DNA of 64,000 nucleotides from Glebionis coronaria (taxonomy: Eukaryota > Streptophyta > Magnoliopsida > Asterales > Asteraceae), in NCBI GenBank assembly GCA_025667525.1, contig JANFOE010000193.1, forward strand, positions 1,550,001 to 1,614,000, given 5' to 3'. A model generated the notes under the pieces. The model was not told the origin of the DNA, did no database searches, and saw only the letters and a list, made by a program, of their open reading frames with translations. Positions 36,445 to 47,683 of this stretch are shown piece after piece. A program made the position numbers and the translations under genes. Within the stretch, counting starts at the first letter, position 1. The number at the start of each line of letters is the position of its first letter.

Positions 36445-39400
36445 GCATTTACCCCTAAACAGGATCTTTGTCCTCAAAGATCATCTTACTACTCGCTTCT
36501 TATAGAGTTAAAGCCATATGGGTATTCCCTCCACATTCGGTCTTTTCTCACAAGTGTAATCCATTACAATACGCGAGTTTCATTAAACATAACTACGGGA
36601 ATAAGATCAGGCTAAATGTTGACTTACTTTCTCTATCCATGATGTTCACGGGTTTCTGATGAATGCAACTTTTCGCCGATCTAAGCTTTACTAAGAAACA
36701 ATCAGATTCTCACTTGATAGACATTTTATCAAGTTCGATATACGAAACATAATTCACGCAGCTCTTGAAGTCCTAGGGTAGATCCAACTTATATGCCTTT
36801 CAAACCAATCTTTTACATCATCTCAATGGTCCCATACAACGGGGACTTATATCCCATGATTTGTCAGATCATGAATTCATTTTTCCAAGGTTAAAAATTA
36901 TGGCATAACTTCGCTACCCATCTGGCACTTCAAGATCTGCATTTCTTATTCACATAACCTCTTGCCCACTACCGGCTGTCAATTATCAGATCCTAATTTC
37001 AATAATCATTTCAGATCTCGCGGGTAGGGTATTTTGTAAGGTTTGGTTCGCCATTATAGAAAACCTTAAACCTAAAAGACATGTCCAACTCACAATGGGT
37101 GTATGTCGGGTGTCTTCATCTCAACTCTTGCTTACAGATGCTCTAATATAGATCCTAACAAGATTAGATCTCGATCCTAATACGATAATTATCAAGGCTA
37201 ACCCCTCCAAAGGGAAACGATTTTACAGTCTATCACCAAAGGTCAATCATTCAAACATAAAATAGTGCTTATAGTATTTTGTATCGTTACTTTACCTCGT
37301 CGCTTCGATTGGGGTGGTACATAGTACTCTCATCAAGGTTCGTTCTCAATGATTTCCAAGCAAATCTCTAGAAATTCGATGCGAAGCGAGGATCTTGATA
37401 AAGATGTTTGATACAGGCACACTATGTTTACATAACTCTTTTGCATTTATCATTAATGGGAATGATATTAGCAGATTTGGTCAGTCTGTCGACGATGACC
37501 CAAATCGAATCAAATTCAGATGATGACCTTTGCAATAGCTAGACGTTTACTAATGTATGAGGCGATGTCTGCCTTCATAATTTGCCATCAGTACATCTTC
37601 TTCTGGTAATGATACATTAAATCAGAAGTGACAAGAATAGAATACTTATACTTACAGATCCAACATAACTATATCTCACAGTCCTCCATATTTAGACAAT
37701 CACAAGTGGCCTTTAAAATATTTAACGCTATCGGCTTCTCAATTCTAATGGTTCACATTAGCCGCGAACCATTTTTTTTTATTTTTTTTATTATCTATAT
37801 TATCCTTTTTACAAACATCGGCTATATTTTTAATTGTTCGGCAATTATTTTGCACATCCATTATTAAGGAACACATCCTAATTAGTTCTTTATCCTTTAT
37901 ACATAATGTGTCAGTAATTACGTTCACCTTTCTTCATATTTTCTTAAGTTTCAGTTTCTTCTCAACTATTATTTTTATCTGTTTTACTCAATTCGACGTT
38001 TTTAAAGCGTCGGTAATTATTACACGTAATTAAATAATAAATATTTAATTTTTATGAAACGTAAACGCAAAAAGTTTTTAAATTTTCTCAGTTTGTCCAA
38101 TTATATAAAAATGTTCAAAATAAATTTGAATTTAATTAACACAAATTTTTTTTTTGATTTATCAAAAATAATTAATAGGATTCGTAATTGTTCGAAAATA
38201 TTTGTTTATATTTTGGTCAAAATTTTCTTAGTTGAAACTTAAAAATTGTCATTTCAAATGTTAAGTCATGGTTTAAAAGGTTTCCTCAATCCCTCTTAGG
38301 TTGTCTTGAGGTATACACGAACATTTACCCCTAAACAGGAGTTTAGTTAAATGTTCTGGGTATAAGGGAATAATCCCTTAAAATCCTTTGTTAAAACATT
38401 TGTTAAAACATATTTCCACTTTCTTTTTAGTATAACTCAAAGTCTTAAATGACTTCTAAATTTTAGAGAGTCAATTTATATTCCATTATATATTAATCAC
38501 ACGGTCAATTAATATAAAGGATTAAGTCTTTAATCATATGTTAAATATTTAAGGTACAGGTTTTTATTGTTCGGCCAATTCAGGGCAATCTATAATTAAT
38601 TATTAACATCTTCTTATTCTTATAAACAAACAATTGGTCCTTAATGATCGCAAGCATGAATTTATCAAATTACAGCCTACACACGTGATTCACCAATTTT
38701 ATGAATGCTACATGTGTATTAGTCAATCCAAACGACATCACGTGAAACTCATAATGTTCATTACAAGTTCTGGATGTAGTGATTGGAATACATAATCCTT
38801 TTCGCAGATGCGAAGTTGATGATAACCATGATGAGGATCAAAAACCTTGTAAATGATCGAACAAATCTTCCATTTCGAGTTATGGATATCGTTTTCGATT
38901 GTCAATTTACTCAGTTTATAGTACTCTATATATATAAGGAATGTTAACACCATAGCTCTTCATGATGATAGGCTTGGAATATTAAACTCTTTTTCCGACA
39001 ACTCTCTCAGTTGTACGGTAATTCCTTTAATTTAGATGGTACTGACGCATAATGCACAAGCCACAGGTGCAGCACCGGGAATATAATCAATACCAATTTC
39101 AATCTGCCTTAATGGCAAAAGTCTAGGTAATTCACCAACAAATACCTCCTAAAGTTTCAGATAACATAAACATCTTTTAATACATTCATTTTAAGTTCTT
39201 TCTAGATTATAATATCTATGACTAATTCACAATCATTCACGGTACAATTTCAAGTCTAAATACAGGATATGGTCATCCATCAAGAATTATTTAGATCACT
39301 TTTGATAATCAACATCTTATCATTTAGGGGAATTCTATTCGAGTTCCCATCGATTAAGACAATGTCGTCATGTCATAATCAATCAATCCATTCTACTGGC

Positions 39401-40430
39401 ACTATCAACTTTCCAGTTTTATTGCCGTCGATAAGATGTGAACTTCTCAAAAGACTAATAATAACTCATAATCCTTCACAAGTTCAAGGATATCTGGAGA
39501 CATAACTAACCTTAAAAGAGTAAGGTCAGCGCATAATCTACGCGAGAGAATTTCAAATCAGATACAGACGAAAACATTTAATGAATATGAATATATATTC
39601 CATGTTTTCATAATTTGAGTACGCATTCGAAAGCTCCTCGGATCGTTACCCAGGTCATTCAAATGAAATCAAATCATAAGAAATGATAAGAACGTCAATA
39701 CATCCAGTCGGGTATCAACACTCGGTAATCAGATACTTTTCCTAAGAATCTCACGACGGGAGAATTGGACAAGAAAGAATTGTCAATTGTCAAATAAGAC
39801 AATTTCCATAGATGAGTAAATTCAACTCAGAAGAATAGATGCTACAGGCACATATGTAGGTGTCCCTAACACTATGTCCTTATTTTTCACTTCTTGCAGA
39901 TCTCATAAAATTTATTCTTTCACAATCTTCAAAGAAAATTTAGTGCTTATTCATTAGTTTTATGGTGACTACTAATCAGCCTTGCATGGTTCATTCTAAA
40001 TTGTATGTAAGCGCGCAACTATATACAATTTCAAGATCAACGATGCAATACTCAGTTCGTCAAAATGTTATCATCATGTTTATAATAAAAACATTTTCAT
40101 GCTTAATTCTTAAATAAGAATCAAAATAAATTTACAAAGATTTTCTTTATTATGAAAACAATTAAGTTTTCCAAGGTGTTTTATAAACAGCTTCATTTTG
40201 ATAACAATCACTTATAAATCTCACTTTAAATAATATATATGGTGATGAAAATCTAATTTTTCTCAAGGGATACTGTTTTAACTTATAAAAACAATGAGTG
40301 ATCTGCAAAAGAGTGATGAAATCTTGTTCACCAAGAATTAACTACGATATGATAGGAAATGAGCTTAGCCAAATAATCATGAGGTTCATGATCTCGATGG
40401 CACTCAAAAGAATAATCCACAACGTAACTC
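36445..40430 (-). pseudogene. pol: G1 internal region, 3' portion: decayed integrase and RT
   Basis: Read on the minus strand. About 37460-37515 encodes WVIVDRLTKSANIIPI, matching the integrase core block usually ending HFIPI. 38738-38840 contains DPHHGYHQLRICEKD, the Gypsy RT block usually DLRSGYHQLRI. The RT remnant lies at higher coordinates than the integrase, i.e. upstream on the minus strand, the Gypsy order RT-RH-IN. No frame is open for more than about 80 codons. The rest, including 39000-40430, is AT-rich and degenerate. The matching G0 segments are near 53080 and 54450. Confidence 0.75.
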
Positions 40431-40927
40431 TGTTGGGAATAAAATATAGGTCAGATCACCAAACGCTGATAAGAAGAAAGTCAACGCTGATAGATTGACT
40501 TTGGACGCTGATACAAGTCAACGCTGATAGCCTTGAAGATTGACACTGATGGAATATCTTCATACGTATCTTTTGTTTATTTGTTTGTGGTAAAGATAAA
40601 CACAACATTGTATTTTCTATTATTATCTTTACCTAGAATAGGTGATTCATAGCTTATTGTACAAGACTTCTTGTTCTATAAAAGAAGGTCTTTTAGGTTA
40701 AAGTCATATATCAGTTTTCATAGTATTCGCAAGTTAAACCTTTCATTGTAATCAACAAGATTATTCTAATACAAGTGAAAGTTTGTTTAACATCATTGTG
40801 TTTTAGATCAAGTGTTAATTCCGCATAACACTTTGTTACTTTATTCATAAGCAAAGGTTTCTCTACGTGTTATACTTGATCTAATCTCGTATACACAAAG
40901 CTAATCGATCTAAGTTTGGGATCAACA
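40431..40927 (+). repeat. E2 5' LTR
   Basis: TGTTGGG...GATCAACA. Four ACGCTGATA words at 40463-40530 form a loose 16-21-bp tandem in U3. TATAAAAG is at 40677-40684. Confidence 0.96.
40677..40684 (+). promoter_or_regulatory. TATA box in E2 5' LTR
   Basis: TATAAAAG, about 150 bp after the repeated ACGCTGATA words, with its counterpart at 47433-47440 in the 3' LTR. Confidence 0.75.
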
Positions 40928-40929
40928 AG

Positions 40930-40941
40930 TGGTATCAGAGC
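40930..40941 (+). other. E2 primer-binding site
   Basis: TGGTATCAGAGC, two bases after the LTR. Exact initiator Met-tRNA complement. Confidence 0.92.
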
Positions 40942-41030
40942 TTGTTGAGAAACTTTTGATCTTTAAGTAACGCAGAACCCTTAAACACCAAACCCTAAAA
41001 ACCCTAAATTCTCAAAACCCTAAAAACACC

Positions 41031-43898
41031 ATGTCTGGCACAAATCAACCTCCTGCTTTGCTACAAAACAACTTCTCAAACCCTAGTATCAAAATTCCCA
41101 TGTTTGATGCCAGGAACTTTGAACTTTGGAAGTCCAATTTTGAGCAATACATAGCTATTCATGACTACACTCTTTGGGAAATTATCGAATATGGAAACAC
41201 ATTCGATAAAGCAGCAAAGATTACTGCTGCTATTGCCGCAAGGACAGCTGCTCCTAATTGTCCTGAAGCTGATAAAGTGGAAAAGCCTGATGATGGGAGA
41301 GCTGTTGCTGTTGAAGACATAGCCAAGAAGAGGGTGGACATGAAAATCCTGAACATCTTGAAACATGCCCTAGGTCATGAGAATCAGCACAAGTACAAAC
41401 GTTTTGAGTCTGCAAAAGAGCTTTGGGAAGCTCTTGAAGTAGCACATGGTGGCAATGCTGACACAAAAGAAGAAAAGAAGAAGCAACTATTGCATGAGTA
41501 TGCTGTCTTCAAAGCTCAACCTAATGAGAATCTCAGCAGTGTGAGAAGTAGACTTCTTGACATCACAAGTCAACTTTCCTTCATGGGAAAACAGATTGAT
41601 GATCCTGAATTGAATGCTACTTTTCTCAAAAGCCTTGGTGATGTATGGAAGATTGAGACAAGATCTATTCTTGTCAATAACACCCACAAGACTTCCAGGT
41701 TTGATGACATCTTCAACAAGTTAAGGCTGTTGGAGAATGAATGGCAATTGGAGAGTGATAACAAATCTTCTAGCAGCAACATGGCCTTCTTTTCACAAAG
41801 TGAAGGCCAATTTGATTCCATGAACTTCTATGGACATTCAGCAACTGGATCTCAAGGTGTCAGCGCTGGATGTCAATCTGTCAGCGCTGGATCATATCCT
41901 GTCAACGCTTTGTACTCAAGCGCTGACACACACAATCATGGCGCTGATAGAATTAAACCTGCTGGTTTTGATCTTGATACTGTGTGTGCATTCATTGCTT
42001 CTTTGCCTAGTGATTCAAGGATTACTTATGAAGATCTTGAGCAGATAAGTGATGAACAATTGGAAGAGATGGACATCAAGTGGACTATGGATCTTGTAAG
42101 TTTAAGAGCAAACAGGTTCAATAAAAGGTTCAAGAAGAAGATGACCTTTAATGCTAAGGATGTTGCTGGCTTTGACAAGTCCAAGGTGGAGTGCTACAAC
42201 TGTCATAGGATGGGGCACTTTATGAGGGAATGTAGATCTCCAAGGAGATCTGATGCTGGGAAGCCTTCTAGCCAAATGATTAAGAACCCAGATCCCAAGG
42301 CCATGGTTGCTGTTCAACAAATTGATGGTGTTGGAGAATGGGATTGGAGCTGGATGGCTAAGAATGAGGAAGAGGACAGAGCTTTGGTTGCTGAGGTTAA
42401 AGAAGAGCATGCTGAATATGCTCTCATGGCACACTCCTCCTCTTCATCAGACAATGAGGTATATGATGATGCTTTCTGTTCTAAGGGTTGTCGTTTAAAT
42501 ACTGAAAAATCAAAACAAGAGATAGTTAAATTATTAGATGAAGCAAGTACTCTAAGGTGCAAAGTATCTAACTATCAAATTGCTCTTACCCAAACAGAAA
42601 AGACAGTATCTGAGTATAAGAAAATGGAGTTTGATTTAAAGGATCAAATAAATATCTTAAAACATGAGTTACATCAGAGTAAGGATGTTCAAGATATAGT
42701 AAATAGGGTTAATCTTGATTTGATAGCTCAGTTAGAAGAGGCTAACAAAAATAAAGATAATGTGAGTCTTAAAATCCAGAGATTTGATAAGGCCACACAA
42801 TCCCTAGGAGAGTGTGTTAGTAAACAAAGAGACTCTAAGGATATGAGTGGGATTGGGATGAATGACTATACTGTTGTTCCACCACCAGCTGGGGATTTCT
42901 ATGGTGTCCAATCAAAGGACTTATCTTGGACTGGCTTGCCAGAATGCCAAGAGGAGGAGTTTATTCCTCCACCTAGAGTGACTTCCCCAGTTGAGGAATA
43001 TCAGCAAAAGCTGACAGACCTAGAAGAGTGGAAGAAAGCAAACCACACTTTGTTTGTTAAGGGAGGGTTATTGTGTGAAAGTCCAAATGAGCCCACACCA
43101 ATCACGAGCCTTGATTCTAAACCTATTAAGATCACACACCCTACCACTGGCAAACTTGTTGACCTTGGCCCACAAAATGTTAGAAAACCTAGTGTTAAAT
43201 ATGCAGAGATGTATAGAAATTCTAGGTCACCAAAAAGCCAAGTTAGTAATCATGGAACAGGCTTCTTTGCTTCTAGACCTAAGACTATGTCTAGAAAAGC
43301 TTGTTACACATGTGGTAGCTTCTCACATTTGGCCTACAAATGTGTCAATGCTTCCAATATCAACGCTGACAGGAACCATTTCAGCGCTGACAAAAGTCAA
43401 CATAGGTCAAACACTGTCAGACCCAATACCTTTGTGAACAAAAGTTCACAAGCTGTTAGACCAGCCCCATTCTTTTCTAGAGGGTCTAACACACAAGGCC
43501 TAAGACCTTTTCAAAAGGCAAATACTTGGTCAAATAGGCAATGGGTTCCTGTAGCAAACCCTAGGTACAACGCTGATAGGAGCAATCGGGGCGCTGACAA
43601 GAGAAATTTCAGCGCTGACAAACCTAGGTATTTGCAGCCACAGGGAAATAGGTCTAGAGCTTCTTCTAGCTTAACATGGAGACCAAAACAGGACCAGAAC
43701 CCTAATTCTACTGGTATTTCTATGACATGCAACAGGTTTCATTATATTTCAAAGGCATTGTCAACACCAATTGGGGTTAACTGGGAATTTCATTCAAACA
43801 GGGATGAAAATGGGGTTGTTATGAGAACCAAGTCTGTTCTTGTTGAACAACCAAATGAATCCAAGTCTTCCAAGGCTTGGATTCCCAAAGAAAACTAA
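41031..43898 (+). CDS. gag: E2 Gag polyprotein with two zinc knuckles
   Basis: Structural protein of the particle and RNA binder. The ATG at 41031 follows a CCCTAAAAACACC leader. 955 codons, open throughout. N-terminal Copia Gag domain (FELWKSNFEQYI, ESAKELWEALE, KKKQLLHEYAVFKAQ, ELNATFLKSL; residues 20-240). A Ser/Ala/Asp-rich linker (about 275-310) is built from the CGCTGA word. First CCHC at residue 388 (CYNCHRMGHFMREC) and a second at 758 (CYTCGSFSHLAYKC), both intact. Between them is a Gln/Lys-rich coiled coil (about 490-600). More SAD/NAD peptides flank the second knuckle. It ends TAA at 43896 just before protease, which lies in the -1 frame. The stop and frame relation may be natural, because E1 shows the same -1 relation. 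Confidence 0.9.
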   Translation: MSGTNQPPALLQNNFSNPSIKIPMFDARNFELWKSNFEQYIAIHDYTLWEIIEYGNTFDKAAKITAAIAARTAAPNCPEADKVEKPDDGRAVAVEDIAKKRVDMKILNILKHALGHENQHKYKRFESAKELWEALEVAHGGNADTKEEKKKQLLHEYAVFKAQPNENLSSVRSRLLDITSQLSFMGKQIDDPELNATFLKSLGDVWKIETRSILVNNTHKTSRFDDIFNKLRLLENEWQLESDNKSSSSNMAFFSQSEGQFDSMNFYGHSATGSQGVSAGCQSVSAGSYPVNALYSSADTHNHGADRIKPAGFDLDTVCAFIASLPSDSRITYEDLEQISDEQLEEMDIKWTMDLVSLRANRFNKRFKKKMTFNAKDVAGFDKSKVECYNCHRMGHFMRECRSPRRSDAGKPSSQMIKNPDPKAMVAVQQIDGVGEWDWSWMAKNEEEDRALVAEVKEEHAEYALMAHSSSSSDNEVYDDAFCSKGCRLNTEKSKQEIVKLLDEASTLRCKVSNYQIALTQTEKTVSEYKKMEFDLKDQINILKHELHQSKDVQDIVNRVNLDLIAQLEEANKNKDNVSLKIQRFDKATQSLGECVSKQRDSKDMSGIGMNDYTVVPPPAGDFYGVQSKDLSWTGLPECQEEEFIPPPRVTSPVEEYQQKLTDLEEWKKANHTLFVKGGLLCESPNEPTPITSLDSKPIKITHPTTGKLVDLGPQNVRKPSVKYAEMYRNSRSPKSQVSNHGTGFFASRPKTMSRKACYTCGSFSHLAYKCVNASNINADRNHFSADKSQHRSNTVRPNTFVNKSSQAVRPAPFFSRGSNTQGLRPFQKANTWSNRQWVPVANPRYNADRSNRGADKRNFSADKPRYLQPQGNRSRASSSLTWRPKQDQNPNSTGISMTCNRFHYISKALSTPIGVNWEFHSNRDENGVVMRTKSVLVEQPNESKSSKAWIPKEN

Positions 43899-46240
43899 TG
43901 TGTTTTCTTTATGTGCAGGGCATTCAGAAGAAGATCAATGACTATGGATACTGGGATAGTGGATGCTCAAGGCACATGACAGGAAAGGAAGACTATCTGA
44001 CAAATTTCTCTCCTATTCAAGATGGTGATAAGGTATACTTTAGAGGGGGCTACGGCACCATCACTGGAAAAGGAACCCTTGTCACCAACAATCTAAGGTT
44101 TGATAATGTCTTCTTGGTGAAAGACCTGGATTATAATTTGTTTAGTGTATCACAAGTGTGTGATAACAAAAATAAGGTTCTTTTCACAGATACTGAGTGC
44201 TTGGTGCTAAGCAAAGATTATAAGATCCCTGATGAGAAATACATAGATTTTAGAACACCAAGGCATAAAGACATATATAATGTGAATCTTAATGGAATTA
44301 AGGTAAATAATAAAATGTCATGTCTATATGCTAAGGCCTCAGTAGATGAAAGTAACCTTTGGCACAGGAGACTAGGGCACATAAACTTTAAGAATATTAA
44401 TAGGCTTGTGAGGCTTGGTTTAGTTGATGGTTTGCCTGAAAAGGCTTTCCACAATGACCACTCTTGTGTTGCATGCCTTAAGGGCAAGCAGCACAAGGTC
44501 TCATTCAGGTCTAAACAGGTGCACTCTAGTTCTAAACCCCTTCACTTATTGCATATGGATCTCTTTGGTCCAACTAATATAGAAAGTTTGAAGGGTAAAT
44601 CATATTGTTTTGTCATTACTGATGATTACTCCAGGTTCACATGGACTTTCTTTTTAGCTAAGAAAAGTGAAACTGCCCTTAGTCTGATTAATTTCATTAC
44701 CCAGATTGAAAAGAAGAATCGTAATGAGGTCAAAATTATTAGAAGTGACAATGGGGGTGAGTTTAGAAATCAGTTATTAGATGATTTTTGTGCCAAGAAA
44801 GGGATTACTAGGCAGTTTAGCATAGCTAGAACCCCACAACAAAACGGGGTTGCTGAAAGGAAGAATAGGACCCTTATTGAAGCAGCCAGAACCATGTTGG
44901 CTGATGCCCATTTTCCTATAGCCTTTTGGGCTGAAGCTGTTAACACAGCTTGTTATGTTCAAAATAGGGCATTGGTCAACAAGATACATAATAAGACACC
45001 TTATGAATTACTTTGGGGAAGGAAGCCCAATATTGGCTTTCTTAAGCCATTTGGTTGTCATGTAGTTGTGTTAGAAACTAGTGAGGCCCTAGGTAAATTT
45101 GATTCAAAAGGTGATGAAGGCTACTTCATGGGTTATTCAGTGCAGAGTAAAGGATATAGGGTTTACATTAAAAAGGAAAAGCGTATACTTGAAAAAGTAC
45201 ATGTTAGGTTTTTAGAAAGTAAACCTAGTGATCCTGAGAGTGGTCCAAATTGGTTGTTTGACTTAGAACCTTTGTCTAGAGCTTTAAATTATATGCCTGT
45301 TACTGATCCAGACATTGTGAAGGTAACTTCAAGTGTATTGGAAAAGAGAATTGGTAATGTTTCAGGTATACAGGTTGCTAAGGAGAATGGACCACCAGCA
45401 GTTATATCATCTCCCACACAAGAATTTGTTACTCTTCCTATATGGACAGATGAGTATTATGCTGCTGCTACTGCTGCTACTGCTGCAAGGAAAGATAATG
45501 GTGGTGTTCAAATACCACCAACTACAAACATGCATGATTCTTCAAGCGCTGACAAAGGGAAATCAAGCGCTGACACGACCAATTCAGACGCTGATGGCTC
45601 CAACGCTGACAACACCAGTTCAGGCGTTGTTAGCCCAAACGCTGACACACAAGGATCAGACTTTGGAGACACCTTTACACAGCTTTTCTCTTCTCATTTT
45701 GAACAGGGTGGACCTTCCAATATCCATGAAGAGATTCCTGTTGATGAAGAAGAAACTGAAGAAGATATTGGCAACATGGAGCGTGAAATTGAGGACACCA
45801 GACTTTTTGAAGGAGGAGTTCTCACTTCCACAGCAAAGGATCACCCCACATCTCAAATCATTGGTGATGTTATGGCTCCAGTTCAGACAAGAAGATCCCA
45901 TCAAGGTCTTGGTGGATTTATTGCCAATATACACAAGAAGGTTGATACCCCTCTTGTACAAGCATGTTTGTTTGCCTGTTTTCTGTCACAGGAAGAACCC
46001 AAGAAGATTTTTGATGCTCTCAAAGAACCAAGTTGGGTGGAAGCAATGCAGGATGAGCTTCACCAATTTGCTATACAGAATGTTTGGGAGCTGGTTGATT
46101 GTCCTAGGTATGTCAGACCAATTGGGACAAGATGGGTTCTAAGGAACAAGAAAGATGAAAGAGGCATTGTGGTCAGAAACAAGGCACGTTTGGTAGCTCA
46201 GGGTTATATACAAGAGGAAGGCATAGATTATGAGATTTAA
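43877..46240 (+). pseudogene. pol: E2 pol fragment: protease and integrase, truncated at start of RT
   Basis: The open frame has no ATG start. It overlaps the gag end and lies -1 to it, with TTTATGTGCAG|GG at 43908-43920 resembling a 3' splice site. Protease keeps DSGCSRHMTG (catalytic Asp 43955-43957). Then YNVNL pre-integrase sequence, zinc region LWHRRLGH...CVAC, and integrase core HMDLFGPT, RSDNGGEF and ERKNRTLIEAART. A linker (45540-45660) is rich in SAD/NAD peptides. The RT start is recognisable (EPSWVEAMQDELHQF, RWVLRNKKDERG, ARLVAQGYIQEEGIDY). At about 46230 the sequence departs from Copia RT and stops at TAA 46238-46240. All RT motifs from VYQMDV onward and all RNase H are absent, so this pol cannot copy RNA. 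Confidence 0.92.
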
Positions 46241-47126
46241 TGCACAAGAGGTCAAGACCTGGCTCAAAAGAGATAGAAGGCAGTTGTACTATAAGTTGCT
46301 TAGATGTCATCAGCCTAATTGGACATCAAAGAAGTTGCTGGCCTTGTCTTTTGAGGAGTTAGAGTATAGGGCACATCCTATTTGGAGGAAGGTGCAAGAA
46401 CAGAATGTCTACCAGTTTCTTTCAGAAGAAAGAAAACAAGAGCTTGCAGAGGAGATGCAAATTCAAAAGGAAATAAGGATTGCTCAAAGACCAGTGAAGA
46501 AAGGAGATCCTTTTCAATTTCCTAAAGACATGGATGTGTATTTTCCAACTGAAGGTGTTATAAGGAAGCATCTCAAGCTTTCTCCCTTGGAAGCTTCAGA
46601 TTTGGTAAATGTAGTATCTCTAGATGACAGAAATCCAATCATCAGTTTTGATGAAGATGAGTGTGGATTTTGGAAGGTTGGACGATTTGGAAAGGAGGTA
46701 CATACTTTCACTTCAGTTATTTCTATATTTGCAAGCATAGACAGGGAAGACTTGGTGCATCTATGGAGGTTAATAGAGGCCAAGTATACAGCTGAAGCAC
46801 CTACTTCAGCTAATGGAATAAGACTTTGGAACACATTTATGACTTTGTGTGGTCCAAAAGAAGCAGATCCTGCCATTTGGAAGGATCTTGAAGATGATCT
46901 TAGTAATCTTCATTGGAGGCTATATTCTACTTGTGGTGTATTTCATATGAGCTCTACAAAGTTTTCAGAATATCTGCTTGTGGATGCTGACTATTTCTTG
47001 TCCAAAGAAGTATTGGAGAAGATGCTAGAGACACCCTTGGAGATAGATTATACTAGTGATGTGGCCAAGGACTTGATCAGATATGTTTATCACCAACATA
47101 AGAAGTTATTGAAAGATTCCTCCTAA
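46230..47126 (+). CDS. E2 extra ORF, C-terminal fragment (298 codons)
   Basis: Function unknown. The ATG at 46230 overlaps the pol stop by 11 bases in another frame, and whether this ATG is used is unclear. Segments: a basic helical start (VKTWLKRDRRQLYYKLLRC), then PIWRKVQEQNVYQFL, a segment LVHLWRLIEAKY, RLWNTFMTLCGPKEADPAIW, HWRLYSTCGVFHMSS, and a tail DYFLSKEVLEKML with DVAKDLIRYVYHQ. The LW-RL, WRLYS-CGVH and LSKEVLEKML patterns match, from memory, the C-terminal domain of another extra-ORF class in Anthemideae Copia elements, not the E0/E1 class. The true N-terminus was lost with RT and RNase H in the same deletion. Fully open, consistent with youth. Confidence 0.7.
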   Translation: MRFNAQEVKTWLKRDRRQLYYKLLRCHQPNWTSKKLLALSFEELEYRAHPIWRKVQEQNVYQFLSEERKQELAEEMQIQKEIRIAQRPVKKGDPFQFPKDMDVYFPTEGVIRKHLKLSPLEASDLVNVVSLDDRNPIISFDEDECGFWKVGRFGKEVHTFTSVISIFASIDREDLVHLWRLIEAKYTAEAPTSANGIRLWNTFMTLCGPKEADPAIWKDLEDDLSNLHWRLYSTCGVFHMSSTKFSEYLLVDADYFLSKEVLEKMLETPLEIDYTSDVAKDLIRYVYHQHKKLLKDSS

Positions 47127-47176
47127 GTCTTAAGGTTTTATTCAGAAACTTGATCATTGGAATGGATATCAAGTTT

Positions 47177-47186
47177 AGGGGAGGAT
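47177..47186 (+). other. E2 polypurine tract
   Basis: AGGGGAGGAT directly before the 3' LTR at 47187. Confidence 0.85.
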
Positions 47187-47683
47187 TGTTGGGAATAAAA
47201 TATGGGTCAGATCACCAAACGCTGATAAGAAGAAAGTCAACGCTGATAGATTGACTTTGGACGCTGATAGAAGTCAACGCTGATAGCCTTGAAGATTGAC
47301 ACTGATGGAATATCTTCATACGTATCTTTTGTTTATTTGTTTGTGGTAAAGATAAACACAACATTGTATTTTCTATTATTATCTTTACCTAGAATAGGTG
47401 ATTCATAGCTTATTGTACAAGACTTCTTGTTCTATAAAAGAAGGTCTTTTAGGTTAAAGTCATATATCAGTTTTCATAGTATTCGCAAGTTAAACCTTTC
47501 ATTGTAATCAACAAGATTATTCTAATACAAGTGAAAGTTTGTTTAACATCATTGTGTTTTAGATCAAGTGTTAATTCCGCATAACACTTTGTTACTTTAT
47601 TCATAAGCAAAGGTTTCTCTACGTGTTATACTTGATCTAATCTCGTATACACAAAGCTAATCGATCTAAGTTTGGGATCAACA
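47187..47683 (+). repeat. E2 3' LTR
   Basis: Copy of 40431-40927. Differences are A/G in TATRGGTC and C/G in GATASAAG. Followed by TSD AACTC. Confidence 0.96.

Larger units (their letters stand above)
40431..47683 (+). mobile_element. E2: young Copia element lacking RT and RNase H
   Basis: LTRs 40431-40927 and 47187-47683, both 497 bp with two differences by eye. TSD AACTC at 40426-40430 and 47684-47688. PBS at 40930, purine tract TTTAGGGGAGG just before 47187. Gag is open (955 codons), as is a 788-codon PR-IN frame, but pol ends 70 codons after the start of the RT region and is joined to the C-terminal part of a different extra ORF. E2 is therefore an internal-deletion derivative. It lies in the G1 internal region on the opposite strand and is the youngest layer of the nest by LTR identity. 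Confidence 0.96.
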
